Part shown: in pieces, positions 1 through 8,589 of the stretch
Layout: each line of letters begins with the position of its first letter
Numbering within the stretch: position 1 is the stretch's first letter
Assembly: GCF_900113025.1 (NCBI RefSeq)
Contig: NZ_FONT01000004.1
Location: 232,849-296,848 of the forward strand
DNA: 64,000 nucleotides
Direction of reading: 5' to 3'
Origin: Alteribacillus iranensis
GTDB taxonomy: Bacteria; Bacillota; Bacilli; Bacillales; Marinococcaceae
The notes under the pieces: model-generated
The model's database searches: none
What the model saw: the letters and a program-made list of their open reading frames with translations, nothing else
Told to the model about the DNA's origin: nothing
Translations under genes and position numbers: made by a program

Positions 1-40
1 TTAGTGCAAATCCAATCGTCCACGCTCCATAAGCACTCAT
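1..40 (-). CDS. 5' end of an unidentified gene under a SAM riboswitch (partial)
   Basis: Only the first 13 codons (MSAYGAWTIGFAL) are inside the window; the gene runs off the left edge on the minus strand. The ATG at 40 follows an AGGAG at 53-49 with 8-nt spacing, which supports the start. The product cannot be identified. The mostly hydrophobic start would fit a membrane protein, but 13 residues are too few to tell. Because a SAM-I riboswitch and a terminator-like hairpin lie upstream on the same strand, a role in methionine, cysteine or SAM metabolism or transport is inferred. Confidence 0.6.
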   Translation of the reverse strand, partial: MSAYGAWTIGFAL

Positions 41-131
41 GTATCTCTCTCCTATCTCCTAATTAATATATTTTATATTTTTTATAAATTTACTTGGTTT
101 TAGATATCAATAATGTTCCTTTTCTCTCTAT

Positions 132-172
132 ATCAATCAAGAAGCCCCTTTTCCTGAAAAGAAAAAGGGGCC
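132..172 (-). terminator. Rho-independent terminator-like hairpin of the SAM riboswitch expression platform
   Basis: On the minus strand GCCCCTTTT (172-164) pairs with AAAAGGGGC (153-145), followed by a mediocre U-rich stretch (TTCTTGATTG). It lies between the aptamer and the start codon at 40, where an S-box attenuator is expected. The weak U-tract lowers certainty. Confidence 0.65.
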
Positions 173-196
173 GAATAATATTCAATATCCTACTCC

Positions 197-312
197 CTTT
201 TATCTTTCAGACATCGTGTCTGCTGGATTGGGCACCTTTTTATAAAGCAATCAGCTTATAAATGGTTGCCGCGGGCTCATAGGACCAGTTTCCTCCACCG
301 CTCTTGATAAAA
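197..312 (-). promoter_or_regulatory. SAM-I (S-box) riboswitch aptamer
   Basis: Read on the minus strand, the region contains the S-box landmarks in order: P1 strand CTTTTATC (312-305), AAGAGCGGTGGAGG, a GGAAACTGGTCC segment, the GAGCCCGCGGCAACC core, the GGTGCCCAATCCAGCAGA block, and the closing P1 strand GATAAAAG (204-197), which is fully complementary to the first. These match the conserved core of the SAM-I family. SAM binding is expected to stabilise the aptamer and let the downstream terminator form, switching off the left-edge gene. Confidence 0.93.
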
Positions 313-501
313 GTATCACTTATTGACTCATTCATTTGTTTTATTAGTATAAGATCAGTCCTGATATTTGTCAATCCTTTTTAGACTACAATTATTCATC
401 TCATTCCAGGACTGCATTCATATTTTTTTGAGCGGAAGCCATACTAAGATTAAAATCTGTCTCTTCTCATTAAAAGAAAAGACATTGGTCAGGTGAAGCA
501 A

Positions 502-1482
502 ATGGCAATCATTGAGTTTTTCAAAAGAGGAAATGTCTCTTCCGGTGTAGCAGCCTTAGGGAATACAGTATTAGCTGTTGTAAAAGGTATAGCTGCGACT
601 TTAAGCGGGAGTGGGACTATGTTTGCAACGACGTTGCACTCAGTTGCTGACGCTACAAACCAAGGCTTTGTTTTTTTTGGGAGTGCCCTCGCAGAAAAAG
701 AACCTACTAAGCGTTTTCCCGCAGGATTCGGACGGGTCGTTAACCTTTTTGTGCTAGTCGCCGTCATGGTAGTAGCTGTTATGGCATATGAATCGATTAT
801 TACTGGATGGGATCTGATTTGGAATCCACAAGCCTCTTCTAACTTCTGGTTAAATGTTTTTATCTTAGCAGCTGCAGTTCTCGTTGATGGTTACGTCTTA
901 ATTAAAGTTATAAAGGAGATAGCGAAAGAATCACGATCCGATACTACTGGGTTCGCAATCATCCCTGAGGCATATAAAAATGTTAAATACGCATCACCGC
1001 CCACACGGCTCGTATTCTACGAAGACAACATTGCTACCTTTGGTACGTTACTTGCTTTGATTTTCGTGCTATTGGCTAACTACACCGGTATGTTGTTTCT
1101 TGACGGGGTAGGGACATTATTAATTGGCCTTCTTCTTATTGGAATCGCCCTGAAAGTTGGGTATGACAATATGGTCGGCCTCATTGGAGTAGCTGCGCCA
1201 AAGAAAGTGGAAGATCGAGTGGCCGATACAATTCTAAGTCACACGGAAGTAGTAGATATTAAGAAAATGCGCATTTTACAAGAAGGAAGGCAATATCATG
1301 TCGAAGCTTATATCGAATTGACGAAAGGATTATCCCTTGATGAAGCTGACGACATAAAGAATCAGGTACAAAATGACATATTATCAGATCCTGACATTGA
1401 TGATGTTACCTTAGGTATATATGAAACCGATGATCAGCCTTCGTGGGAAGGTCACCCAGGAAAAACTCAAACAGATTCATAA
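502..1482 (+). CDS. Cation diffusion facilitator (CDF) family transporter
   Basis: Predicted inner-membrane divalent metal efflux protein of the CDF family, 326 residues, about six membrane segments in the first 235 residues followed by a soluble C-terminal domain of about 80 residues. Seen in the sequence: the metal-site motif HSVAD in membrane segment 2 (about residues 44-48), a second acidic motif EDN preceding TM5 (about residues 175-177), and a ferredoxin-like tail containing HTEVVDIKKMRI. The ATG at 502 is preferred over the in-frame GTG at 493 because AGGTGA (491-496) sits 5 nt before the ATG and would overlap the GTG. The metal is unknown; Zn, Mn or Fe are usual for this family. The gene is transcribed alone, away from the riboswitch, and ends at a hairpin shared with the convergent catalase gene. 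Confidence 0.9.
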   Translation: MAIIEFFKRGNVSSGVAALGNTVLAVVKGIAATLSGSGTMFATTLHSVADATNQGFVFFGSALAEKEPTKRFPAGFGRVVNLFVLVAVMVVAVMAYESIITGWDLIWNPQASSNFWLNVFILAAAVLVDGYVLIKVIKEIAKESRSDTTGFAIIPEAYKNVKYASPPTRLVFYEDNIATFGTLLALIFVLLANYTGMLFLDGVGTLLIGLLLIGIALKVGYDNMVGLIGVAAPKKVEDRVADTILSHTEVVDIKKMRILQEGRQYHVEAYIELTKGLSLDEADDIKNQVQNDILSDPDIDDVTLGIYETDDQPSWEGHPGKTQTDS

Positions 1483-1513
1483 CGGCGTACGTTCCGAGAG
1501 CCGATACAGATAA

Positions 1514-1544
1514 AGCCAGCAAAGTTTGACTCTGCTGGCTTTTT
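1514..1544. terminator. Bidirectional terminator between CDF gene and katA
   Basis: AGCCAGCA (1514-1521) pairs with TGCTGGCT (1533-1540) around an 11-nt loop, followed by TTTT on the plus strand. It lies between two convergent genes. Confidence 0.8.
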
Positions 1545-1547
1545 ACA

Positions 1548-3017
1548 TTAGTTTTTTACTGTTTGGTCTTCAGGTACTGAAAGACCAAGACCTTCAGCAA
1601 CACGGCGTCCATATTCTGGATCCGCTTTATAAAAATGAGAGATTTGTCGAAGCTTTATTTCTTCTTTCTCTACAGGCTTCATATGATTAACAACAGCCTC
1701 TATGAGACGATCTTTTTCCTCATCACTCATCAATCGGTATAAATCACCAGCTTGAGTGTAATGATCATCACGATCATAACTTACACTGTCCACTTGGCCT
1801 GAAACTTCGAAAGGAGTGAGTTTCGTTTCTGGTGATTCTTTTGGTCCGTCAAAGCTGTTAGGTTCATAGTTTACAGAACTGCCCCCATTCCCGTCGACTC
1901 TCATGTAACCATCTCGCTGGTAATTATGAGGGTTGTGACGAGACTGGTTAACCGGCAGCTGTTCATGGTTGGCACCAAGACGGTAACGATGGGCATCCGC
2001 ATAGGCAAACAGACGACCTTGTAACATTTTATCAGGGGAAGCCTCTATTCCAGGTACAAAGTGACCAGGTGAAAACGCGGCTTGTTCCACCTCTGCGAAG
2101 TAATTCTCCGGGTTACGGTTAAGTACAAGACGTCCCACTTCTATTCTCGGATAGTCTTTTTGTGACCACACTTTCGTCACATCAAATGGATCCCACTTGT
2201 ATGTGGCTGCTTCATGATACGGCATAATTTGAACGTAAAGCTTCCACGCAGGAAAATCTTTATTTTCAATAGCATGAAATAAATCTTCTGTATGATAATC
2301 TGGATTTTCTCCAGCTATTTTTGTAGCAAGTGATTCGTCTAAAGCTTTTACACCTTGCTCACTAATAAAGTGGTATTTTACCCAGTAGGCCTCTCCTTCG
2401 TCATTCACCCATTTAAAGGTATGACTTCCGTATCCATTCATATGGCGAAGAGTGGCCGGGATTCCTCGATCACCATGTAAGTACGTAACTTGGTGAAGGG
2501 ACTCTGGTGACAGGGACCAAAAATCCCAGACCATGTTGGGGTCTTTTAAATGGGTTTGCGGATGGCGTTTTTGAGTATGAATAAAATCAGGGAACTTGAT
2601 AGCATCTCTAATAAAGAAGATAGGTGTGTTGTTCCCAACTAGATCATAGTTCCCTTCTTCTGTATAGAATTTCACCGCGAATCCGCGTGGATCACGAACT
2701 GTATCGGCTGATCCCAACTCCCCTGCGACCGTGGAAAACCGAAGAAAGACAGGAGTTTGTTTTCCAACTTGGTTCAAGAAATCAGCTTTTGTGTATTTTG
2801 TCACATCATTGGTCACTTCAAAATAACCATGGGCCCCTGCCCCTTTTGCATGGACAACACGTTCCGGGATGCGTTCCCGGTTAAAGTGGGCAAGCTTTTC
2901 TAATAAATGTACATCCTGAATTAGTACAGGACCGCGTGAACCGGCTGTGATGGAGTTCTGATTATCTCCAACAGGAGCCCCTGATGCTGTTGTTAATTTT
3001 TTATTATCTATACTCAT
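1548..3017 (-). CDS. katA: Vegetative heme catalase KatA
   Basis: Small-subunit clade-3 monofunctional catalase (489 residues; family about 480-490) that dismutates hydrogen peroxide in the cytoplasm. Seen in the sequence: catalytic His56 in [12 protein letters not shown], Asn129 in [10 protein letters not shown], the [10 protein letters not shown] segment, and the heme-ligating tyrosine motif [14 protein letters not shown] near residue 340. The ATG at 3017 is chosen because AGGTGA (3028-3023) precedes it by 5 nt; upstream in-frame starts would overlap this site. A perfect PerR operator lies 67 nt upstream of the start codon, so peroxide-inducible expression through PerR is expected, as for B. 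subtilis katA. The gene is monocistronic and shares its terminator with the convergent CDF gene. Confidence 0.97.
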   Translation of the reverse strand: MSIDNKKLTTASGAPVGDNQNSITAGSRGPVLIQDVHLLEKLAHFNRERIPERVVHAKGAGAHGYFEVTNDVTKYTKADFLNQVGKQTPVFLRFSTVAGELGSADTVRDPRGFAVKFYTEEGNYDLVGNNTPIFFIRDAIKFPDFIHTQKRHPQTHLKDPNMVWDFWSLSPESLHQVTYLHGDRGIPATLRHMNGYGSHTFKWVNDEGEAYWVKYHFISEQGVKALDESLATKIAGENPDYHTEDLFHAIENKDFPAWKLYVQIMPYHEAATYKWDPFDVTKVWSQKDYPRIEVGRLVLNRNPENYFAEVEQAAFSPGHFVPGIEASPDKMLQGRLFAYADAHRYRLGANHEQLPVNQSRHNPHNYQRDGYMRVDGNGGSSVNYEPNSFDGPKESPETKLTPFEVSGQVDSVSYDRDDHYTQAGDLYRLMSDEEKDRLIEAVVNHMKPVEKEEIKLRQISHFYKADPEYGRRVAEGLGLSVPEDQTVKN

Positions 3018-3083
3018 TGTCATCACCTCAGTTATTTTCTATGTTTATATGATAACACTTATCAAAATAAAATCAATACTAAT

Positions 3084-3098
3084 TTATAATAATTATAA
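3084..3098. promoter_or_regulatory. PerR box upstream of katA
   Basis: The 15-bp sequence TTATAATAATTATAA is an exact match to the PerR consensus TTATAATNATTATAA (7-1-7 inverted repeat). It lies in the AT-rich region upstream of katA. PerR is known to repress katA in B. subtilis and is released by peroxide-driven histidine oxidation. PerR itself is not encoded in this window. Confidence 0.92.
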
Positions 3099-3244
3099 TT
3101 TAATTATGTGTATTATTTGTTAAAAAGATTAGTGGGTGCCCAATTTACATAAAATGTGTTTATGCTCTCCCATTTCTCTCTTAGCTACATATAGATATAA
3201 CGTCAGCGGTAGCTGAACATTACTAAATAAAAGGAGAGGTTATA

Positions 3245-3352
3245 ATGGGTTATTCAGGCGGATACGGCGGAAGCTTCGCCTTAATTGTTGTTCTGTTTAT
3301 CTTGTTAATTATCGTAGGAGCTGCCTGGGGCGGAGGATACGGAGGTTACTAA
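3245..3352 (+). CDS. YjcZ-family tiny membrane protein
   Basis: A 35-residue protein with a Gly/Tyr-rich N-terminus ([11 protein letters not shown]), one hydrophobic segment ([17 protein letters not shown]) and a GGGYGGY tail. This is the hallmark composition of the YjcZ/TIGR01732 family of tiny transmembrane proteins common in Bacillus and often annotated as sporulation-associated. AAAGGAGAGG precedes the ATG by about 5 nt, and a strong terminator follows within 20 nt, so this is a real, independently transcribed gene. Molecular function is unknown. It is shorter than the cutoff of most gene finders. Confidence 0.85.
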   Translation: MGYSGGYGGSFALIVVLFILLIIVGAAWGGGYGGY

Positions 3353-3371
3353 TACTCCCCCACGAACAACA

Positions 3372-3409
3372 AAGAACCCCATCCGTCATTGACGGATGGG
3401 GTTCTTTTA
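3372..3409. terminator. Terminator after the YjcZ gene
   Basis: AAGAACCCCATCCGTCA pairs with TGACGGATGGGGTTCTT with almost no loop, then a TTTTA run. The strong, symmetrical stem between convergent genes probably also serves the M20 peptidase gene. Confidence 0.88.
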
Positions 3410-3413
3410 TTAT

Positions 3414-4511
3414 CTATCCACTTGATATAGCTTTCTCAATTCCAGAACATGATAGTACGAAGTCCACAAGTACATTCTGATATGCTCTTACGGATTCCAC
3501 GTAGACCATTTCTTTATTTCCGTGCCAATCAAAACCGGCAGGTCCAAATTCAACGGCGGAGCCTCCGTATTTTGTGAAATATTGTCCGTCATTTGAACCA
3601 TGCTGTCCATATAAATTTGCACGTTCTAACTGTGTTTGGCTGGTTAAGGACTCGGCCAAGGAAAGAACAAATGGATTGTCCTCCTTTGTTTTAACAGGGT
3701 CATTCAGTATATGAATGTGCACCTCACCTTTTGTAATGTCCTTAATCTGTTTGAATATCTCCTCAGGCGACTGATCCGGCAGAAAGCGAATATCAAGTGA
3801 CATCTCACATTTTTCCGGAACTTTATTGTACACTGTGCCAGCCTTTATCTTCGCCAGATTAATCGATGGTTTATCAAACATCGGAGGAGCTGTTTCTAAT
3901 GCAAAAGGAAGCTGCAGAATATCCTCATAAAGATCATACGCTTCTTTTATTGCGTTCTTTCCTTCCCAAGGTCTGCTTCCATGAGCCGGCTTTCCTTCTA
4001 GTGTAAAATCAAGTTGTAAAACACCTTTGGATTGAATAGCAATTCCGAGATTTGTCGGTTCACCACAAATTATGAAGTCCCCAATATATCCTTGTTCCGT
4101 CAAATATTTCGTTCCGTTAATCCCGCCTGTTTCTTCATCAGGGACAATTTGCAGTTGCACCTTACAATTAGGATTCATTTTCTTTAACTGATCCATCGTT
4201 TCCATCATCGCCGCTACGCCGGCTTTCATATCGGCTGAACCACGGCCATATAATTTCCCCTCTTCTATATAAGGTTGGAATTGTTTTTCATCGGCTTCTA
4301 TTACATCAATATGACCGTTTAAGATGATTGTTTTATCACCTTTACCAAGTTCGGAAACAAGCATATGATACCCATTGTTCTCAAGCTTTTTCACTGGTAA
4401 TCCTCGTTTTTTCAGCCACTCTTCACAATAAGCAATGGATTGATTAACGCCTGACTTTGTTGAGCTGTCTATTTTCACAAGTTTTTCTAACAAAGGGATT
4501 GGATCACCCAT
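3414..4511 (-). CDS. M20 family metallopeptidase/deacylase (ArgE/DapE/ACY1-like)
   Basis: Cytoplasmic di-zinc amidohydrolase of the M20 superfamily, 365 residues, which removes acyl or amino-acid groups from amide-linked substrates. Seen in the sequence: metal ligands His67 and Asp69 in NGHIDV, Asp94 in GRGSADMKAG, the catalytic Glu127-Glu128 pair in DEETGG, a GEPT segment, and the final ligand His in FDWHGNKE. The dimerisation lid domain occupies roughly residues 175-285. The start is set at the ATG at 4511, preceded by GGAGGGAGACA; the open frame continues 38 codons further, but those residues are low-complexity and unlike the family. The gene follows an ATP-grasp gene by 117 nt on the same strand, suggesting a make-and-trim pair acting on one peptide-like metabolite. 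The substrate cannot be assigned. Confidence 0.85.
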   Translation of the reverse strand: MGDPIPLLEKLVKIDSSTKSGVNQSIAYCEEWLKKRGLPVKKLENNGYHMLVSELGKGDKTIILNGHIDVIEADEKQFQPYIEEGKLYGRGSADMKAGVAAMMETMDQLKKMNPNCKVQLQIVPDEETGGINGTKYLTEQGYIGDFIICGEPTNLGIAIQSKGVLQLDFTLEGKPAHGSRPWEGKNAIKEAYDLYEDILQLPFALETAPPMFDKPSINLAKIKAGTVYNKVPEKCEMSLDIRFLPDQSPEEIFKQIKDITKGEVHIHILNDPVKTKEDNPFVLSLAESLTSQTQLERANLYGQHGSNDGQYFTKYGGSAVEFGPAGFDWHGNKEMVYVESVRAYQNVLVDFVLSCSGIEKAISSG

Positions 4512-4628
4512 TGTCTCCCTCCTATTATTCTTACCGTTTCCATACTTCTTTTTCCTGAGGACTCCGGAGATAAACATTCTCTTACGGTTATGAAATAAAA
4601 GAAGCGCGAGACAGCCTTCTAACACTAT

Positions 4629-5684
4629 TTAGTTTCGTAGAGTCAGAGAATCTTTTACTTTCCGTTCGTCAATTCGTACAACCGTGTCATGACGAGCCAG
4701 TTCAATTTCCTGATCATCTTCAAGCCATTCGTTCTTCACCTCTCGGCCGTCTGCTAATGCGATAATAGCTGACGGTATATCTGCCCCCGCCACATGAGAA
4801 AATGCATAGCCGCCGCCGAAGCGAGGATTAATGTCAATCACATAATATTCTTTTCCATCATAGTATACGTCTGCATTCATATAACCAGCGTGTCCTAAAT
4901 TCTCTCCCATTTTTCTAGCAATGTCTTTTAATTCTTTCTGGTGGACAGTGATACACCGATCTACATCTCCACCCCTCATTTCTAGCTGTTTACGAACAAA
5001 CGAAGCGAGGAATTTGCCGTTTAAGTCATTAAACATATCCAAGCTAAACTTTTCCCCTTCAATCACTTCTTGAATAATAACGTTCTCTTCCGCATTCTTA
5101 GAAGTCGCGTCATCCAGCGGGGTTTCTTTAATGGTCTGAACCGCTTGCTGATACGCAAACTTTAATGCATCTAAATCATGAACAATTTCAATACCAATAG
5201 ATGCTGAGCCATTTCTCGGTTTGACAATCAGAGGATAATCTACTTCACTATTATTGAGAGCACGTTCTGCGTCTTCTACGTTTAAATAGGAGCGAGGAGC
5301 GACAACATCAAATGAACCGAGCAGCTCCCGATACTTCCCTTTATCGCGCACTTTATCTACCACTTCAGAATCAGGCGTGAAAACGTGAACACCTAGATCC
5401 TCGAGTTCTTTTTTATGGTTTGAAATCTTTGGCACTTCCCAATCGTTTAATGGGACAAGCGCTTTTACTTCGTGATCTTTGCATATATTAACGATAGCCT
5501 CCATATAGCGCTCATCTGTTTGATGGGGGATGACATAGTTCACATCACCCACTTGGAGTGATGGAGCATTGTGTTCTGGGTCTGCCACAATAACGTCACC
5601 AACGATACCTGCATTTTTTAAAGCATCTCGAAAAAAACTAACAAAATCTATTCTCCTTGCGCCTGATGTTAATAAAATGTTCAT
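4629..5684 (-). CDS. ATP-grasp carboxylate-amine ligase-like protein
   Basis: Predicted ATP-dependent ligase (351 residues) of the ATP-grasp/CarB-like group, forming an acyl-phosphate and joining it to an amine. Seen in the sequence: N-terminal Rossmann-like pre-ATP-grasp region (MNILLTSGARRIDFV), a nucleotide-binding Lys and Gly-rich loop in LIVKPRNGSASIG, the metal-binding core with VIQEVIEGEKFSLDMF, and the Mg-ligand motif DINPRFGGG. The start at 5684 is chosen because GAGGTG lies 8 nt upstream; a longer frame to 5735 is possible but poorly supported. It is upstream of the M20 amidohydrolase in the same direction. Related ATP-grasp proteins build amino-acid conjugates or decorate surface polymers; which applies here is unknown. 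Confidence 0.8.
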   Translation of the reverse strand: MNILLTSGARRIDFVSFFRDALKNAGIVGDVIVADPEHNAPSLQVGDVNYVIPHQTDERYMEAIVNICKDHEVKALVPLNDWEVPKISNHKKELEDLGVHVFTPDSEVVDKVRDKGKYRELLGSFDVVAPRSYLNVEDAERALNNSEVDYPLIVKPRNGSASIGIEIVHDLDALKFAYQQAVQTIKETPLDDATSKNAEENVIIQEVIEGEKFSLDMFNDLNGKFLASFVRKQLEMRGGDVDRCITVHQKELKDIARKMGENLGHAGYMNADVYYDGKEYYVIDINPRFGGGYAFSHVAGADIPSAIIALADGREVKNEWLEDDQEIELARHDTVVRIDERKVKDSLTLRN

Positions 5685-5881
5685 TGTTGATACACCTCGC
5701 TCTTTCTTTCTGTTGTGGTTGTTAGCTTGAGTCAATATTTCTATACCCGCGAACAGAAAGCTTAACCTTCCAATTTTTTTACGTTGATGTTAAACCCAGT
5801 GACATTTACCATGAGAAGGATCAAAAATATAAACCTCAATTGAGAAAATGATCAAAACACCACTCCCCCCCTCCATACATA

Positions 5882-5918
5882 CAAAAACTACCCAGGATTC
5901 GTGGAAATCCAGGGTAGT
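5882..5918 (-). terminator. Terminator after the aldo/keto reductase
   Basis: On the minus strand ACTACCCTGGATT pairs with AATCCTGGGTAGT, followed by TTTTTG. It lies 23 nt beyond the stop codon of the reductase gene. Confidence 0.85.
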
Positions 5919-5940
5919 AATGAACCTTGCCTTTACCTTA

Positions 5941-6789
5941 TTAAACGATATCTAGTGGTTGTTTTCTGTTAGGCGGAGGAAACGCACGATCTAATTCCTC
6001 GAGTTCTGTCTCTGTCAGTTTTATCATTGCGGCTTCCGCATTCTCAATTACATGTTTCTCTTGAACAGCTTTTGGTATCGATATCACATCATTTGTTCTC
6101 ATTGTCCAAGCGAGTGCAATTTGCAAAGGGGAGGCGTCATGATTTTTGGCAATTTTATCAAGGGTCGGATTTTGTATTAATTGTTGACGATGTCTCCCTC
6201 CCTGAGCCAGGGGACAGTATGCCATAATGGGCATCCCCGCTTCTCTTTGCCAAGGTAACAAGTCATACTCAATTCCTCTAGAACCCAAATGGTATAGTAC
6301 TTGATTGACAGCACAGCGCTCTCCGCCACGAAGGCTCTGTAACTCTTTCATATCGGATATATCCAAGTTAGACACACCCCACCGTTTGATTTTGCCGGCC
6401 GCTTGCAGCATTTCCATGCCTTCAATGGTCTCTGATAACGGAACATTGCCTTGCCAGTGTAACAGATATAAATCTAAGTAATCTGTTTGCAGACGTTTTA
6501 AGCTTTGCTCACATGCCTGCTCAATCAACTCCCGTCCAGCCCGGAACGGATACACCTTAGAAACTAAAAAAACATCATCTCTTCTCCCTTTTATTGCTTC
6601 GCCTACCACTGTTTCGGCTTCTCCATCGGCATACATTTCAGCCGTATCGATCAGCGTCATTCCTCGATCAATCCCAAGCTGCAAAGCCCTGATTTCTGCA
6701 GCCCTCTGTTTTGGATCTTCTCCCATGTGCCATGTTCCTTGTCCGAGTTGAGAAACAACGGTTTGGTCTGGAAGCACTACCTCGCTCAC
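5941..6789 (-). CDS. Aldo/keto reductase
   Basis: NADPH-dependent carbonyl reductase of the AKR superfamily, 282 residues, cytoplasmic. The complete catalytic tetrad is visible: Asp48 and Tyr53 in LIDTAEMYADGE, Lys78 in VSKVYP and His111 in YLLHWQ, followed by the GVSNLD segment and the cofactor-binding IPKAVQEKHVIEN near the C-terminus. The GTG at 6789 is taken as start because GGAGGGAT lies 3-4 nt upstream of it, and the conserved reading (VVLPDQTVVSQLGQGTW) begins there; a 21-codon upstream extension lacks family similarity. The natural substrate is unknown. It stands between two terminators and so appears monocistronic. Confidence 0.92.
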   Translation of the reverse strand: MSEVVLPDQTVVSQLGQGTWHMGEDPKQRAAEIRALQLGIDRGMTLIDTAEMYADGEAETVVGEAIKGRRDDVFLVSKVYPFRAGRELIEQACEQSLKRLQTDYLDLYLLHWQGNVPLSETIEGMEMLQAAGKIKRWGVSNLDISDMKELQSLRGGERCAVNQVLYHLGSRGIEYDLLPWQREAGMPIMAYCPLAQGGRHRQQLIQNPTLDKIAKNHDASPLQIALAWTMRTNDVISIPKAVQEKHVIENAEAAMIKLTETELEELDRAFPPPNRKQPLDIV

Positions 6790-6850
6790 TATTATCCCTC
6801 CATTTAAATCAACATTCAATGCGAGCATAGCAACGATTTTATGTATTCGC

Positions 6851-6876
6851 AAAAGAAAAGAGAGCTGAGAGCCCTC
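6851..6876 (-). terminator. Terminator after the Rieske oxidoreductase
   Basis: On the minus strand GAGGGC (6876-6871) pairs with GCTCTC (6865-6860) with a TCTCA loop, followed by TTTTCTTTT. It sits 10 nt beyond the stop of the yhfW-like gene. Confidence 0.6.
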
Positions 6877-6886
6877 TTTCCGAATG

Positions 6887-8458
6887 TTAATATCCCGAGT
6901 TTTCAGATGTTAGGTTGTCAAAAATCGTGTGATCGTGTTTTTGTAGTGGCTTTTCGGCTGGACCTTCAATGACTTCTCCCGTATAAGAGAAACGAGAGCC
7001 GTGACACGGGCAATCCCAAGTACGGTCTCCGTCATTCCACTCTACTTCACAACCGACATGAGTACATGTAGTATCAACGATGTGCAAATCACCCGTTTCA
7101 TCCCGATATGCTCCTTTTCGATGGCCGTTGACCGAGACCACTTTCCCTTCTCCTTTTACTACAACTTCCGGACTCCACGCCGGAACATCAAGCTTCCCTT
7201 TTATTAAATGACGAGCTACATCTCCGTTTTCTACGAGAAAATTTTTCAAGCTTGGCTGTACGTAAAAACGTGATGGATGATAAAGTTCTTCGTACGGACT
7301 TTTCTCACCAAGTACTTTATCTTTGAAAAGCAATGCTGCCGCTGTACTATTCGTCATGCCCCACTTTCGAAAGCCGGTGGCCAAAAGAACACGAGGTTCT
7401 CCTTTTGTGATAGGTCCGATGTATGGAAGTTTATCTAACGTGATCAAGTCCTGGGTGGACCAGCGATATGCTATTTTATCAATTGTGAATATTTCTCTCC
7501 CGAATTCTTCCAGTGCTTTATAATGATTCATAGTATCCTCGCCCTGGCCCGTTTTATGACTCTCTCCGCTTACTAATATGAGTTCTTCTCCATTTATATT
7601 GGCGGCCCGCAATGAACGATTCGGTTGATCAACGCTTAAATACATACCTCCAGGATAAGATTCTTTTGTTGTAACACCTAACACATAAGCACGATCTGCA
7701 TGCATTCGAGTCGAGTAAAAACCTGCACCTTCATAAAATGGAAAGTGAGAGCAGATAAGTGCATAGCGTCCTCTCACTTTATACCCATCCCGAGTGTGAA
7801 TGATAGGATGAGTTTTTCCTTCTGTAATGTTTACCGCCGTTGTATGTTCATGTATGTCTCCCCCATTCTCTTTAATCCTATTCGTAAGGTGAGTCAAATA
7901 CTTCAAAGGGTGGAACTGGGCCTGATTTTTCATAGATAGTGACTGTGTTACCTTTATACGAAAAGGAATATCGTTCCCCATTTCTCCTTCTATTTTAAGA
8001 CGCTCATACGCCTTCCATTCTTTTTCTAGCTTTTTTGCATATTGCTCCGTCGTGGCATATAGATAAGCATCTTGCTCCTTGTAATCACAGTCTATGTTAT
8101 CTTCTTGGATTGTATTGCGTATAAATTGAGCTGCCTTCTCGTTTGCTTCATAATATAATCTTGCTTTGCTAGCTCCAAGGTTTTGAATAAAAGTATCGTA
8201 GATAAGTCCATGCTGTGCGGTAATTTTGGCTGTAGTGTGCCCAGTCGTACCGTTTAACAGTTTATCTGCCTCCAATACAGCCACTTTCAACCCTTCCTGT
8301 GATAATAAATAAGCAGATGTTATCCCCGTCATACCCCCTCCGATGATAACGACATCAACATCTTTGCTTTCACTCAAACGAGGAAATTCCGGCAGATTTA
8401 ACCCTTCTCGCCAGTAAGGTTCCGGATTTTTAGGCATGTTTTCTTCAGACTGAGTCAT
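6887..8458 (-). CDS. yhfW: FAD-dependent oxidoreductase with C-terminal Rieske [2Fe-2S] domain (YhfW-like)
   Basis: Two-domain redox protein of 523 residues. Residues about 30-400 form a DAO-type FAD oxidoreductase with the dinucleotide-binding motif VIIGGGMTGITSAYLLSQEG. Residues about 425-520 are a Rieske domain with both cluster motifs, CTHVGC and CPCHGS, giving the Cys/His plus Cys/His ligand set. This architecture and length match B. subtilis YhfW (about 509 residues), whose substrate is unknown. The ATG at 8458 is chosen for the GGAGGGATAGTT preceding it; six upstream codons in frame contain that ribosome site. The protein has no signal peptide, so it is probably cytoplasmic, passing electrons between a flavin-bound amine or other small substrate and an unknown acceptor. 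It is flanked by terminators and seems monocistronic. Confidence 0.88.
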   Translation of the reverse strand: MTQSEENMPKNPEPYWREGLNLPEFPRLSESKDVDVVIIGGGMTGITSAYLLSQEGLKVAVLEADKLLNGTTGHTTAKITAQHGLIYDTFIQNLGASKARLYYEANEKAAQFIRNTIQEDNIDCDYKEQDAYLYATTEQYAKKLEKEWKAYERLKIEGEMGNDIPFRIKVTQSLSMKNQAQFHPLKYLTHLTNRIKENGGDIHEHTTAVNITEGKTHPIIHTRDGYKVRGRYALICSHFPFYEGAGFYSTRMHADRAYVLGVTTKESYPGGMYLSVDQPNRSLRAANINGEELILVSGESHKTGQGEDTMNHYKALEEFGREIFTIDKIAYRWSTQDLITLDKLPYIGPITKGEPRVLLATGFRKWGMTNSTAAALLFKDKVLGEKSPYEELYHPSRFYVQPSLKNFLVENGDVARHLIKGKLDVPAWSPEVVVKGEGKVVSVNGHRKGAYRDETGDLHIVDTTCTHVGCEVEWNDGDRTWDCPCHGSRFSYTGEVIEGPAEKPLQKHDHTIFDNLTSENSGY

Positions 8459-8542
8459 AACTATCCCTCCGCTCATTTTTTCATGCCCTTACTATCCCCA
8501 CCTTCCTCTTGTAGTATTCGACACAATCGTCGCGATAATAAT

Positions 8543-8580
8543 AAAAAAACTGCTCATGCTTTAAACTACAAGCTGAGCAG
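8543..8580 (-). terminator. Terminator after the ABC importer operon
   Basis: On the minus strand CTGCTCA pairs with TGAGCAG, followed by seven T. It begins 10 nt after the stop codon of the permease gene. Confidence 0.88.
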
Positions 8581-8589
8581 CGTATCCAT

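Noticed and set aside
489-767. Minus-strand reading frame opposite the CDF transporter gene
   Set aside because: It has no ribosome site or family similarity and lies wholly inside a well-supported gene.
4512-4625. N-terminal extension of the M20 peptidase
   Set aside because: The extra 38 codons are unlike the family, and the GGAGGGAG site directly before the ATG at 4511 marks the true start.
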